A DNA stretch of 64,000 bases from Lachnospiraceae bacterium (lineage in GTDB: Bacteria; Bacillota; Clostridia; Lachnospirales; Lachnospiraceae). How positions within the stretch are numbered: the first letter of the stretch is position 1; every line of letters starts with the position of its first letter. Shown piece after piece: positions 53,846-63,700 of the stretch. A model generated the notes under the pieces. The model was not told where the DNA came from. It searched no databases and saw nothing but the letters and a program-made list of their open reading frames with translations. Location: NCBI GenBank assembly GCA_017441585.1, contig JAFRWW010000012.1:1-64000 (forward strand), in the 5' to 3' direction. The position numbers and the translations under genes were made by a program.

Positions 53846-56800
53846 ATGAGCCCCATAACAATAGTAAATTCCATTAAAAAGTTTACCGCATTTTCCCTGA
53901 CGGCGGCCCTTCTTTTGACCGCGCCGGGAGTTTGTGTTTTTGCAAACGAGACCGGATCGGATTCCATGACGGACGAAAATGTAACATCCCTGCAGGACGA
54001 TATGTCCGAAGAGGTGGTCGGTGAGGCTTTACCTGATACGACGGATGCCGCATCTGATGTAAATGAGACGGTTGCGGATACTGCCGGTGTCGATGCCAAA
54101 ACGGATATTGCCGATGTGGCAGAGGTTTCGGAAGAAAGCGTGCTGGGCGAAGCAGCATCTGAGGATATAGTGGAAATACAGGATGAGCAGATGGTGGGTG
54201 ATGACGACAGCGGTATGGAGGGTGAAGGCGGAACCGAAGCCACCCTTGATTATGATCCCGAAGCCATAGTTTCATCTCTCTCCGGAAGCGTGTGCGAGCC
54301 CGGTGTCTTCTGGGCTACCCCCATGGTCTTTAAAGGAGAAAATGTCATAAAGCTTCAGTGGAAGTTAAGAGGGGCTTCCTACTATACCATTGATTCCTAT
54401 AAGACAGACGGCAGTTATGACTGCCTTATGGTCAGGACCAGAAAAAAGAACTTTACCGATTCAGAGGCCTTTTTGAGCGTGAATAATCTGCATCTTTACA
54501 GACTGAGAGCCTATGATTCAATGGGTATGGCCATGGGAGATTATGTGACTGTTCCCAGGCCTCAGATCATGTCCATCGCAGGCGGCACCTCTCCCGGCAC
54601 GGTTAAGGCTGATTTTGTACAGATGGGGGCTCATTACAGATATGTGGTGGAAAGCGCTCCCAAAAAGAAGTTTGATTCCGTACAGTCCGATCTTTCTGTT
54701 TATCCGGATGATGAAAAGACTACCGTTTCGGACGGCTCCGTCAGGGGAACTTCCCTTAAGGTAAAGGGCTTCAGCTGTCTGGGCGTTACGGATTCCGATG
54801 TGTCCTTAGTAAATAACAAGACCAATTATTACAGAGTTCAGGCCATACTCGATATAAACGGCCTGGAGTTTAAGTCGAAGCTTTCCGACGTGGCTGCGGT
54901 AAAGACCGCAAAGCATGAAGCGCCCATCATAACCAGGATCAGCAGGTATATGAACGCCGCCGATGCCGAGGAAGACGAACTGGAAAACGACCTCATCTTC
55001 AATGAGGGAAATATATATGTCAGGTTTGAGAACGGCCTGCCCTACTCCGTGGATGCCACGGACGGACAGTTTGTGGTATACAGGGCCGGAAAGAAAGGCA
55101 GCTATCGCAAGATAATCACCGCTTACATAGATGATCTTACCACCGTTCTGGACGGAAATAAAAAGGTCAATTATGTGATACCCTATGATAATTTTCCGCC
55201 GGATGAAGTTTACGATTACAAGGTGGCGGTATCTTATAAGGGAATGGGCGCCTTCAGTGAGCCTTTTGAGCGCACCTGTCATTATTCAAACGTGGATGTG
55301 GTAACGGCGGCCGAGTATTCCTATAACAGTGTGCGTCTGGTATGGAGATCCGATCCCTGTGCCAAGAAGTATAACATTTACCGCTCCTTTGACACCTGGG
55401 ACAGCAAGGATGACGCGGAATACGCTATGACCGTGCTGACCAAGGATGACTTTAAAAAGGTGGGAACCAAGAATAATGACACTCCCCGTGAGGGCGTAAA
55501 ACTGGAATATGTGGACAGAAAAGGCCTGGAGATAGGCATGTACCATGTTTACCGCATAGTTCCCGTTTATAAGAAAGAGGCGGAGTTTACCGCTTATTGT
55601 AAGCCCATGGCCATAAAGGCCTATCCTTCTTCTCCCGAGGAAGTGTTTGAGTATCCCGTAAATCTTAATACCATGGATATAGTATTCTCGCCCGTGTCCG
55701 GCGCCAAGGTATATAAGATCCAGAGAACGGATACCATGGTAAACGGTGAGCCCATATTCTCCGAGCAGACCGGCGTGGAATTCCTGGAATGGGAGTATGA
55801 TTCCAATTCAAAGGCTCTTGAAACTGTCAAGTACAGCAGCAAGGATGATGACGACGATAAGAAGGATACTGACAAGGAAAAGATAAAATACGGAGATGTG
55901 GTGGACGAGTTCGGCGATCCTGTCAGAAATTACAGGTATCTCACCGTGTCTACAGGAGACAGTGACACATCGGTTGTCCGCGGCAAGAAGTATTATTACA
56001 GAGTGATCGCGGCCACAAAGGTGGGGGAGGCCATAATCTGGGCTGATGAGGACTCTGCCAACTGGACAGAGGCACACACACAACTGGCCCCTGTCAGGGA
56101 TATGATGGGAACGCTCTACGGCAAGTCTTCTTCCGATGCATCCAATGTGGCGCAGATCAGCTTCAAGCCTTCGGGACGCGCCAGCAATATGGCAAGAGAG
56201 GGAGATAAGTGGGATTACGAGCAGGTGGATCATTATGATATAGTGACATCCACCACGGAAAAGGGACTGGACAATGCCACTCCCATGGTGATAGACGGTA
56301 AGACCTTCTCTTATACCAGCGTTTCCAATGGAACCACTAACACAAACAATGTGAACCTGATCACAAATTATGATACCAAGCTTTTCAAGAATGTGAGAGG
56401 CGTGAAGAGAGGCAAGGAGTATTATTTCGGCGTGCGCAATGTCTATAAGGAAGGCAATGAAGTGATCTATGGTAACTGGACGAAGCGTAAGTTCATCCTG
56501 CCCAACGAAGTGTTCTTCTATCCCGAGGGCAGCAGCAGAAATACCATTAACTCCGAGAAGCAGCCTTATGAGATACCTTCCGGTTCATCCAAGGATTTCA
56601 TTCTGGAGTTTGATCCCTTTGACACTACATTTACGGATGTGACCGTTACCGTGACGTCGGATGAGGGTACCGTATTCTCCAAGTCCTATGATGCCAATAA
56701 TGTGAAAAAGGACGGAAGCCATTACTTTACCGTTACGGCGCCTACCATGTATGCGACCTCTACCATAACGCCCAGAAGCCATATCACGGTGACGGCTATT

Positions 56801-56890
56801 AATTACAATGCCACCGGCGATGTGAAATCCCGTCTGGTAAAGACCTTCTATGTGAAGTGTAAGAAGACCACCAGTACCACCACAAAGTAG
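53846..56890 (+). CDS. Large secreted protein with fibronectin-III-like domains (first paralogue)
   Basis: 1014 residues. Signal peptide (FTAFSLTAALLLTAPGVCVF; mature end near ANETG), then a ~100-residue acidic, Ala/Glu/Val-rich linker ending in a MVGDDD motif, then repeated beta-domains, each with the Fn3-like VRLVWRSDPCAKKYNIYRS or MDIVFSPVSGAKVYKIQR type of segment. The C-terminal part is a Thr-rich beta domain. No LPXTG, SLH or choline-binding anchor was seen. It may bind cell-wall glycan or other proteins. A strong AGGAGGAG precedes the ATG. The paralogue is at 60774. Confidence 0.8.
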   Translation: MSPITIVNSIKKFTAFSLTAALLLTAPGVCVFANETGSDSMTDENVTSLQDDMSEEVVGEALPDTTDAASDVNETVADTAGVDAKTDIADVAEVSEESVLGEAASEDIVEIQDEQMVGDDDSGMEGEGGTEATLDYDPEAIVSSLSGSVCEPGVFWATPMVFKGENVIKLQWKLRGASYYTIDSYKTDGSYDCLMVRTRKKNFTDSEAFLSVNNLHLYRLRAYDSMGMAMGDYVTVPRPQIMSIAGGTSPGTVKADFVQMGAHYRYVVESAPKKKFDSVQSDLSVYPDDEKTTVSDGSVRGTSLKVKGFSCLGVTDSDVSLVNNKTNYYRVQAILDINGLEFKSKLSDVAAVKTAKHEAPIITRISRYMNAADAEEDELENDLIFNEGNIYVRFENGLPYSVDATDGQFVVYRAGKKGSYRKIITAYIDDLTTVLDGNKKVNYVIPYDNFPPDEVYDYKVAVSYKGMGAFSEPFERTCHYSNVDVVTAAEYSYNSVRLVWRSDPCAKKYNIYRSFDTWDSKDDAEYAMTVLTKDDFKKVGTKNNDTPREGVKLEYVDRKGLEIGMYHVYRIVPVYKKEAEFTAYCKPMAIKAYPSSPEEVFEYPVNLNTMDIVFSPVSGAKVYKIQRTDTMVNGEPIFSEQTGVEFLEWEYDSNSKALETVKYSSKDDDDDKKDTDKEKIKYGDVVDEFGDPVRNYRYLTVSTGDSDTSVVRGKKYYYRVIAATKVGEAIIWADEDSANWTEAHTQLAPVRDMMGTLYGKSSSDASNVAQISFKPSGRASNMAREGDKWDYEQVDHYDIVTSTTEKGLDNATPMVIDGKTFSYTSVSNGTTNTNNVNLITNYDTKLFKNVRGVKRGKEYYFGVRNVYKEGNEVIYGNWTKRKFILPNEVFFYPEGSSRNTINSEKQPYEIPSGSSKDFILEFDPFDTTFTDVTVTVTSDEGTVFSKSYDANNVKKDGSHYFTVTAPTMYATSTITPRSHITVTAINYNATGDVKSRLVKTFYVKCKKTTSTTTK

Positions 56891-56915
56891 GCCGAAATGA
56901 AATGATCATAAAAAT

Positions 56916-56945
56916 GCTCCCCGATGTTTTCGGGGAGCGTTTTTT
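56916..56945 (+). terminator. Intrinsic terminator after the first secreted repeat protein
   Basis: GCTCCCCGA (56916-56924), 5-base loop, TCGGGGAGC (56930-56938), then G and six T. It ends the transcript of the gene at 53846. Confidence 0.92.
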
Positions 56946-56964
56946 ATGATAGAATGTACAGGTT

Positions 56965-59070
56965 ATGAAAAAAAACAGTTACTCGTTTATTGCAATAATA
57001 TATACTGTCATTTTTGTGCTGCTGTTCGGGATCGCCTATACGGGCTTTTTTCACGGCGGTATGACTTTTGTGACCAAGGTGGACGGTACTGATCAGTACT
57101 ATATGAGTTTTCTGTATTACGGAAAATATCTGAGGGAACTGATCTCGGGCTTTTTATCCGGAAATCTGACCCTGCCCGTGTATGATCTGTCCATCGGTAT
57201 GGGTGAGGATATACTTGGAGCCCTTAATTATTACGGCTTCGGGGATCCTCTGTATCTGGTGTCCGTCTTTGCCGACGCTGCTCACGGTCCTTTTCTTTTT
57301 TCCATGATGTTCTTTGTCAGGCTTTATCTGGCGGGACTTTCCTTTCTTGCTTACTGTCACAAAATGCAGTTTGCCCCCACAGCCTCTCTTTGCGGTGTGT
57401 TCTGCTACATTATAAACGGCTTTACCTACGGAGGCATGACCTCCTACATGGGCTGGGGCAGCATTCTTATTTACATGCCCCTCATCCTGTGCGGAGTGGA
57501 GGAGATATTCCATGCCGATGCTGAAGGGATATCATCGCTTAACCGCTCGTCCTTTAAAAAGGCGTTTTTCTACATTTTTCTCCCGTCGGTCTATGCTTCC
57601 CTTTGCGGATTTTATTTCCTTTACATGCTCTGCGTTTTTCTGGTAGTCTATTGCGCCGGCAGGGGGATCTTTGTTTTCGGAATTAAAAATATTAAGACCA
57701 TCCTGGTGCGTAGTCTGTATGCGGCCTGCTTTCTGATCCTGGGCATCATGATGAGCGCCTGCATCTTTTTGCCTTCGATATCGGGGTTTATGGGATCGGA
57801 AAGATCAAATATCAGCATCACCTCCCTGATATTCGATATAAAGAACTGGACTCCCTACTGGCCTGTGTATCTTTCCTTTATCAATAAGCCGGAGAGTTAT
57901 TATTTTAAATATATCTGCAAGGTGACGCCGGCCCAGTTCATAGCCGTGGCCGCTGCCTTCTTTTTGCCGAAGTCAAAGGGAAAGCTCCAGCTTTGTATCG
58001 CCAATACGGTTATCTTTCTGGTGGTGGCGCTGCCCATCACGGGTTATCTTTTTTCGGGCTTTGGCGAGTCGGGCTTTGAGGTGAATACCCGCTGGACCTT
58101 TCTTATGCATTTTATTTTTGCGCTCACCCTGATCTATGTTCTGGGAGCCAAATGGCATGACAGGTTTTTAAAGCTGCGCCCTGTGATCCTGGCCTGTGCC
58201 TTTATCATGGTACTGGTGAGCACCGGATCCGAAGTTTTATCCAATCCCCAGAAGAAAATGAGCCGTGTGGATCTTGATACGGTCCTTCGGAATATGGATT
58301 CACCGGTGAATTATTCAAAGGTTGTGAAAAATGATCCCGGGCTTTACCGCATATCCCTTGACCGGTTTATGACCACCTCGGACAGACCGGAAAACACGGC
58401 AATGATAAGTGATTATTACGGCATCACCTATTGGCTCAGCATCATGAATAATTACACGCAGAAGGCCTCGGATATCCTCATAGGCTATGAGCAGGAGTGG
58501 AGGAGCGACGGCTTTTCCCACGTGGGCGAATATGAGACTGCCCTGGGCGGCGTGAAGTATTATTTCTCAAAAGGGGAACATGATATTCCCGACGGATATG
58601 AGAGCGTCGAAAGCTTTGAATATTACGGTGAAACCTGGACGGTGTATGAGAATAAAAGGTGGTTCGGCCTTATTTATACCAGACCGGCGGAATCCCTGCC
58701 ACAGGAAGATATCGCGGATCATAAGAGTTATTTTGGCAAAATGTGCGACATGGGGGCCTCATCTCCTGCCCGGGATATTTCCTGGGATGATAAAAATTGT
58801 GTGTTAAGGTTTACCACTGCGGATAATGCAAATGACGAGGCAGTTATCATGCTCCCCTATACAAAGGGCTTTAAGGCGTATATGGACGGCAGGGAGGTGG
58901 AAACTTATGTGACGGACCTTATGTGCATTGGGATAAAGACCGGCGGCGGCGTTCACGAATTGACGCTTGTCTATGGGAATCCGCTTAAAACTGCGGCGCT
59001 GATCATGACTGTTATGGCTGTATTTGTACTTTCGGTTTTATTTTATCTGTCTAAAAAGCAAAAAAACTGA
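56965..59070 (+). CDS. YfhO-family membrane glycosyltransferase-like protein
   Basis: A 701-residue protein with about 12 spans followed by an extracytoplasmic domain and one last span. GGMTFVTKVDGTDQYYMSF in the first outer loop and SGNLTLPVYDLSIGMGEDIL are typical of the YfhO family; Bacillus YfhO transfers sugars from a polyprenyl-phosphate donor (made by CsbB) to lipoteichoic acid. The GtrB-like protein at 46055 could supply that donor. A terminator lies upstream, so it must have its own promoter; TATGAT at 56945-56950 is a weak -10 candidate. Confidence 0.85.
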   Translation: MKKNSYSFIAIIYTVIFVLLFGIAYTGFFHGGMTFVTKVDGTDQYYMSFLYYGKYLRELISGFLSGNLTLPVYDLSIGMGEDILGALNYYGFGDPLYLVSVFADAAHGPFLFSMMFFVRLYLAGLSFLAYCHKMQFAPTASLCGVFCYIINGFTYGGMTSYMGWGSILIYMPLILCGVEEIFHADAEGISSLNRSSFKKAFFYIFLPSVYASLCGFYFLYMLCVFLVVYCAGRGIFVFGIKNIKTILVRSLYAACFLILGIMMSACIFLPSISGFMGSERSNISITSLIFDIKNWTPYWPVYLSFINKPESYYFKYICKVTPAQFIAVAAAFFLPKSKGKLQLCIANTVIFLVVALPITGYLFSGFGESGFEVNTRWTFLMHFIFALTLIYVLGAKWHDRFLKLRPVILACAFIMVLVSTGSEVLSNPQKKMSRVDLDTVLRNMDSPVNYSKVVKNDPGLYRISLDRFMTTSDRPENTAMISDYYGITYWLSIMNNYTQKASDILIGYEQEWRSDGFSHVGEYETALGGVKYYFSKGEHDIPDGYESVESFEYYGETWTVYENKRWFGLIYTRPAESLPQEDIADHKSYFGKMCDMGASSPARDISWDDKNCVLRFTTADNANDEAVIMLPYTKGFKAYMDGREVETYVTDLMCIGIKTGGGVHELTLVYGNPLKTAALIMTVMAVFVLSVLFYLSKKQKN

Positions 59071-59078
59071 TATAATGT

Positions 59079-59105
59079 TTGACATTGTATTTGTGAACGG
59101 ATAAT
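59079..59105 (+). promoter_or_regulatory. Possible promoter of ahcY
   Basis: A perfect -35 TTGACA (59079-59084) is followed after 15 bases by GATAAT (59100-59105). The spacer is short for sigma-A, so this is weak. No SAH riboswitch was recognised in the 119-base leader. Confidence 0.35.
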
Positions 59106-59122
59106 GATGCGAATGAAATGAG

Positions 59123-59152
59123 TGTCATTCTGAGCCGAAGGCGAAGAATCTT
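59123..59152 (+). repeat. GTCATTCTGAG-type dispersed repeat, forward copy 2
   Basis: Contains GTCATTCTGAGCCGAAGGCG then AAGAATCTT, lying in the ahcY leader 38 bases before the ATG. Confidence 0.75.
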
Positions 59153-59189
59153 ATAGTATCAATTGGATAGGAAAAAGAGGAGGATAAAA

Positions 59190-60434
59190 ATGGCAAGTGA
59201 GATCAGAGACATCAATCTGGCAGAGTCCGGATACAGGAAACTGGAGTGGGTCAGGAGAAACTGTGACCTTTTAAGAATGCTTTATGATGATTTTTCAAGG
59301 GAAAAGCCCTTTGCAGGTAAAAAGATAGCTCTCTCGGTGCACCTGGAAGCCAAGACAGGCTTTTTGTGCCAGGTACTGGCAGCGGGCGGCGCACAGATGT
59401 ATGTCACGGGATCCAATCCCCTTTCCACCCAGGATGATGTTGCTGCGGCCCTGGTAAAGGACGGACTGGAGGTCCACGCCTGGTATGACTGTAATCCCGA
59501 GGAGTATGAAAGACACATAAAGGCCGTTCTCACTCCCGGACCCAATATCATAATCGATGACGGCGGTGATCTGGTGCACATGATGCACACCGAACTCACC
59601 GACCTCATACCCGGGGTGATAGGCGGCTGCGAAGAGACCACCACCGGTATCATCAGACTGGAAGCCATGAACAGGGCGGGGAAACTTAAGTTTCCCATGG
59701 TCAGGGTAAACAATGCCGACTGCAAGCACCTCTTTGACAACCGCTACGGCACCGGTCAGTCCGTATGGGACGGCATAAACCGCACCACCAACCTCATCGT
59801 GGCAGGCAAGAGAGTGGTAGTGGCAGGCTACGGCTGGTGCGGCAAAGGTACCGCCATGAGAGCCAAAGGCCTCGGCGCCAGAGTCATCGTTACCGAGATC
59901 GATCCCATCAAAGCCATTGAAGCCGTCATGGACGGTTTTGACGTAATGCCCATGAAGGAAGCCGCAAAGGTAGGTGATTTCTTTGTGACCGTGACCGGCT
60001 GCGACAAAGTAATAGACGAAGAGGATTTCATGGAGATGAAGGATGGCGCCATCCTCTGCAACGCAGGTCATTTCGACTGCGAGATAGACATGGCCCGCCT
60101 GAGGGAGATCGCCGTGGACAGCACCCCCATGAGAAACAACATCATGGGCTATAAGTTAAAGAACGGCAACACCCTCTACGTCCTGGGCGAAGGCAGACTC
60201 GTAAACCTGGCCTGCGGCGACGGCCACCCCGCAGAGATCATGGACATGTCCTTCGCGATCCAGGCCCTCTCCGCAAAATACCTGGTAGAACACGCCGCCG
60301 AACTCAAAGAAAAACTCATCGACGTACCCCGTGAAGTAGACCTGGACGTAGCCCTGCGCAAACTTAAATTCCTCGGCAAGGAGATCGACGTCCTCACCCC
60401 CGAGCAAGAGGCATACCTTAATAAATCATTGTGA
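59190..60434 (+). CDS. ahcY: Adenosylhomocysteinase
   Basis: A 414-residue enzyme that splits S-adenosylhomocysteine to homocysteine and adenosine with bound NAD. Visible family segments are SVHLEAKTGFL, EETTTGIIRLEAM, the NAD loop VVVAGYGWCGKGTAMRAKG and the C-terminal VLGEGRLVNLACGDGHP. It is the shorter form without the internal insert. AGAGGAGG precedes ATG 59190; an in-frame TTG-type start at 59163 is less likely. The 3' half uses C-ending codons heavily (AAC, CTC, GGC), suggesting high expression. It recycles SAM products, including those of any nearby methyltransferase. Confidence 0.95.
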   Translation: MASEIRDINLAESGYRKLEWVRRNCDLLRMLYDDFSREKPFAGKKIALSVHLEAKTGFLCQVLAAGGAQMYVTGSNPLSTQDDVAAALVKDGLEVHAWYDCNPEEYERHIKAVLTPGPNIIIDDGGDLVHMMHTELTDLIPGVIGGCEETTTGIIRLEAMNRAGKLKFPMVRVNNADCKHLFDNRYGTGQSVWDGINRTTNLIVAGKRVVVAGYGWCGKGTAMRAKGLGARVIVTEIDPIKAIEAVMDGFDVMPMKEAAKVGDFFVTVTGCDKVIDEEDFMEMKDGAILCNAGHFDCEIDMARLREIAVDSTPMRNNIMGYKLKNGNTLYVLGEGRLVNLACGDGHPAEIMDMSFAIQALSAKYLVEHAAELKEKLIDVPREVDLDVALRKLKFLGKEIDVLTPEQEAYLNKSL

Positions 60435-60486
60435 TACGGTACTGACTTAAGTATAAATGGTAGACCCCGTGCGGCAAAACATATAT

Positions 60487-60590
60487 CCCGCGCAGGCAGG
60501 CGGACTTTGGAGCGAGTTGATTTTCTGTCTGAGCGTAAAAGTCTGCCGCCGTTGCAGGCAAAAAGTCCACCCCGCGCGGGCAAAGAGTCA
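60487..60590 (+). repeat. Palindromic GCAGGCAGAC repeat, copy C
   Basis: CCCGCGCAGGCAGGCGGACTTT is followed by the same GGAGCGAGTTG block and AAAAGTCTGCCGCCGTTGCA, then a short CCCCGCGCGGGC unit. One arm base differs from copies A and B (CGGACTTT), giving a G-U pair. Same orientation as A and B, 31 kb away. Confidence 0.8.
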
Positions 60591-60685
60591 GCTTAATATT
60601 GTTGCATTTTTTTCGACATATCACCGATAATCTACCGCAAAACTACAAAAATAAGAAATATATTCCCATAATTCGCAAAAAAATC

Positions 60686-60714
60686 TTGCATTATTTACGT
60701 AACTTATGTAAAGT
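60686..60714 (+). promoter_or_regulatory. Sigma-A-type promoter of the second secreted repeat protein
   Basis: -35 TTGCAT (60686-60691), 17-base spacer, -10 TAAAGT (60709-60714). Two mismatches in the -10 make it moderate. Confidence 0.45.
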
Positions 60715-60773
60715 AGTAGTGATTGCTTTGTTATGTAAACAAGTTAGATCAAGTTTTCAGAAAGGATGAAGAA

Positions 60774-63700
60774 ATGAGATTCAGGATGCTTAAAAATTCA
60801 AAATTTCATAAGCAGGTTGCGGCCATCTTGACAGTAGCCATGGTTATGACGGGATTCACCATCCCCGCAGCAGCTTCCGAGTCAGAGGATGTCTTTGCGG
60901 ATTCTTCCGTTATCGAGACAGCCCTTGAGACTGAGGATGTTGACGTACTCGGCGAAGAGGCAGTATACGAGGAAGAAGCAGAGTCCGAGGACGCCGAGCT
61001 TGTTGCCGCAGAAGATGTCATCGAGATTCCCGCAGTAAATGATGAAGCCGAGGCAGAAGAAGTCGTTGAGGCCTCTGAAGAGGATATCGTAGGCGATGAC
61101 GTTGAGGTAAAGGATCACGCCATAAATGTAGAAGGTGCAACCGAGTTCTACGTTTTCCTGGGCGATACCGTCAGCGGCGATTCCATAGAGCGTGCCGTTT
61201 CGGGAAATAAGGTTACGATACTGTTCAACGTCTCAGGCAACAGTACCTACACCGGTTATACCCTTACTGATGAATTTGGAGAGACTATCGACTCTACAGA
61301 TTTCGAGGCTGATGAATATGAAAACTATGATCATGGTATTTCCTTCACCATGCCCGATAAGGATGTATATGCAAGTATAGAGAGCGTAGAGACCGAAACC
61401 GGACTTCCCAGCGCTACCGATGCCAAGACCTTTGTATTCAACGGTATGAAGGCTAAGTATGATGCTTCAAAGAAACTGTGTTACGGTATCGTGACCGGCG
61501 GTAACGTAAAGCTGGTTTACAAGATCCCCGGAGCAAAGTTCTACGAGATCGCCAGAGTCAGCTATGTGAAGACCGGAGCAAAGGTCACCATGGTGAAGAC
61601 TCTTAAGGATAATTATAAGACAAAGAAATTCCAGGATAAGACCTTCAACGGAAAGGATCTGGGACTCTATTTCGTGGCAGGTTATGACGGATCGGGAAAC
61701 ATGGTTGACAAGTATGTGATCCTTCCCACCACACGCGTGATCACTGCCAACAGCATCGGCAAGGATGTCCAGGTAGAGTTCGTGGCTATGGGACATGGAT
61801 GCCAGTATGTTATAGAGCGCGCTGAAGACAGCAAGTTCAAGAAGGGCTATGAGTCCTTCACCGTAAGCGACGATCAGCTGACTCCCAGCATCGTTGCAGG
61901 CAAGAAGTCATTTATCTATACAGATAAGGACAAGGCCATGGTAGGCGTAGGTAACCTTAAGAAGAAGCTTTTCTACAGGGTTACCGTAAAGGCAAAGGTA
62001 AGTTCTACTCTTTGCGAGACCACGGATCTTGAGTCTAAGGTTTCCAACAAGCAGGGCTGCTACGGCGAGAGATATTCAGCACCTACCATCGTGGATATTG
62101 AGGGAACCAGTGATCCCAGAGATGGATATTACAGAGGATCCGTTATATGGTTCACCATTTCGGATAACTTCATCGGACAGGCTGATGATGATGTGAGAAG
62201 CTCAAAGGTTACCTATGAGGTATACAAGACTACTTCAGCCCAGTCAAATGAGATGATCAAGTCTGTAAAGGGTACCAACCTTCGTGCAAAGGTTGTGGAC
62301 GGTAAGATCAGATATGGTATCAATACCGACGGAATGGTTCCCGAGACCCATGCTTCTTATTCCATCATCGCAAAGAAGAATTCATCAAAGTCCGAGATGA
62401 GTAATTATTACTATCTCTTCTATTCTTTCCCCGATGTGGATGAGATGACTCTTGAGCCTATAAATACCAAGTCCGTAAGACTTAAGTGGGAGAGCGCATC
62501 ATGTGCTACTTCTTATGCGATCTATAGGACAAAGAACGGTTACAGCACCGTTTCCGAGGCTGCCGTAAAGATGCAGAAAGCATACGACGAGCTTCTGGGC
62601 GGTGAGATCACCCAGGTTAAGGGCAAGGATCTCAAGAAGTATGAGATCAAGAAGTGCAGCACCGTATTAAATGAGATGGTTTCCGGTTCTGAGCTTACAG
62701 CTACCGTAAACGGCCTTAAGAGCGGACTGATGTATGCATTCCTGATAGTTCCCGTAAATGACAAGGCATATGGTTATGATGATGCAGGTCTTATTCTTTC
62801 GGATGCCACCATCAGCTCACCCAAGACCCTGAGCTTTACCGATAAGGGTATGTCAGGCTTCAAGCTTAAGTGGAACAAGATCTCAAAGGCAGAGGGTTAT
62901 CTGGTAGAGAGAGTGACCAGCGACGATCAGGCCATACTTGACCAGCTTAAGGGTACAGAGGACTGGTATGAACTCTTCTCAGTATCAGGAAACTACCTCG
63001 CAACCGAGTATCCTTCAAGCCAGAATGAGATAACAATTACATCAGGCGACGGCAAGACCATGGAGACAGCCAAGCCCGGCGTATCATATGCTTACAGAGT
63101 ACTTTCAATCTACACAGTGAACGGCACCAGATATGTAACACCCGGAATCAGGGACAAGTTCAGGATCTGCTGCATAGGACCTAAGGCGGTTAAGGATCTT
63201 TCCGCTTCCATGGTTACCAGAGAGGTCAGTGGAGTTACCTACTGGGATAACGGTACAGGAAACACTGCAGTTAAGAAGAAGACCATTTCAGGTGATGTAG
63301 TCAAGGCCCGCGGTGTGGAAGTTAAGTTTACCGTAGCTGATAAGAAGAATACCGACCATTATGAGGTTGGCAGAAGTGATGATGACGGATGGACCTTTAA
63401 GTCACTCGGAAAGCTGGTTCCCGGTACTGCAAACTCTGCAGATACTTATAAGTCAGCTTCAACTGAGATAACCTTCTACGATCATAATCTCGCAAGAGGT
63501 GTAGAGTATGTATACAGGGTACGCCCCGTAGCTTCCGACGGAACTGCAGGCGTATGGAAGACAGTAGACTTCAGTGTACTCAAGAACTGGAAGGTATACG
63601 CAAAGAAGAACTCCAACTTTAATAATGACAGATGTACCACTACAGGTTCTGCAATGCCTATAAATGCAGGCGCTACCGAGAGATTCTACTTCAGACTCGA

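Larger units (their letters stand above)
60435..60773. other. 339-base gap after ahcY
   Basis: Holds palindromic repeat copy C (60487-60590), an A/T-rich stretch, and the promoter and ribosome site of the second secreted repeat protein. No ORF supported. Confidence 0.6.

Noticed and set aside
59071..59189. SAH riboswitch upstream of ahcY
   Set aside because: The leader is mostly a dispersed repeat and plain sequence; the SAH-riboswitch core was not recognised.
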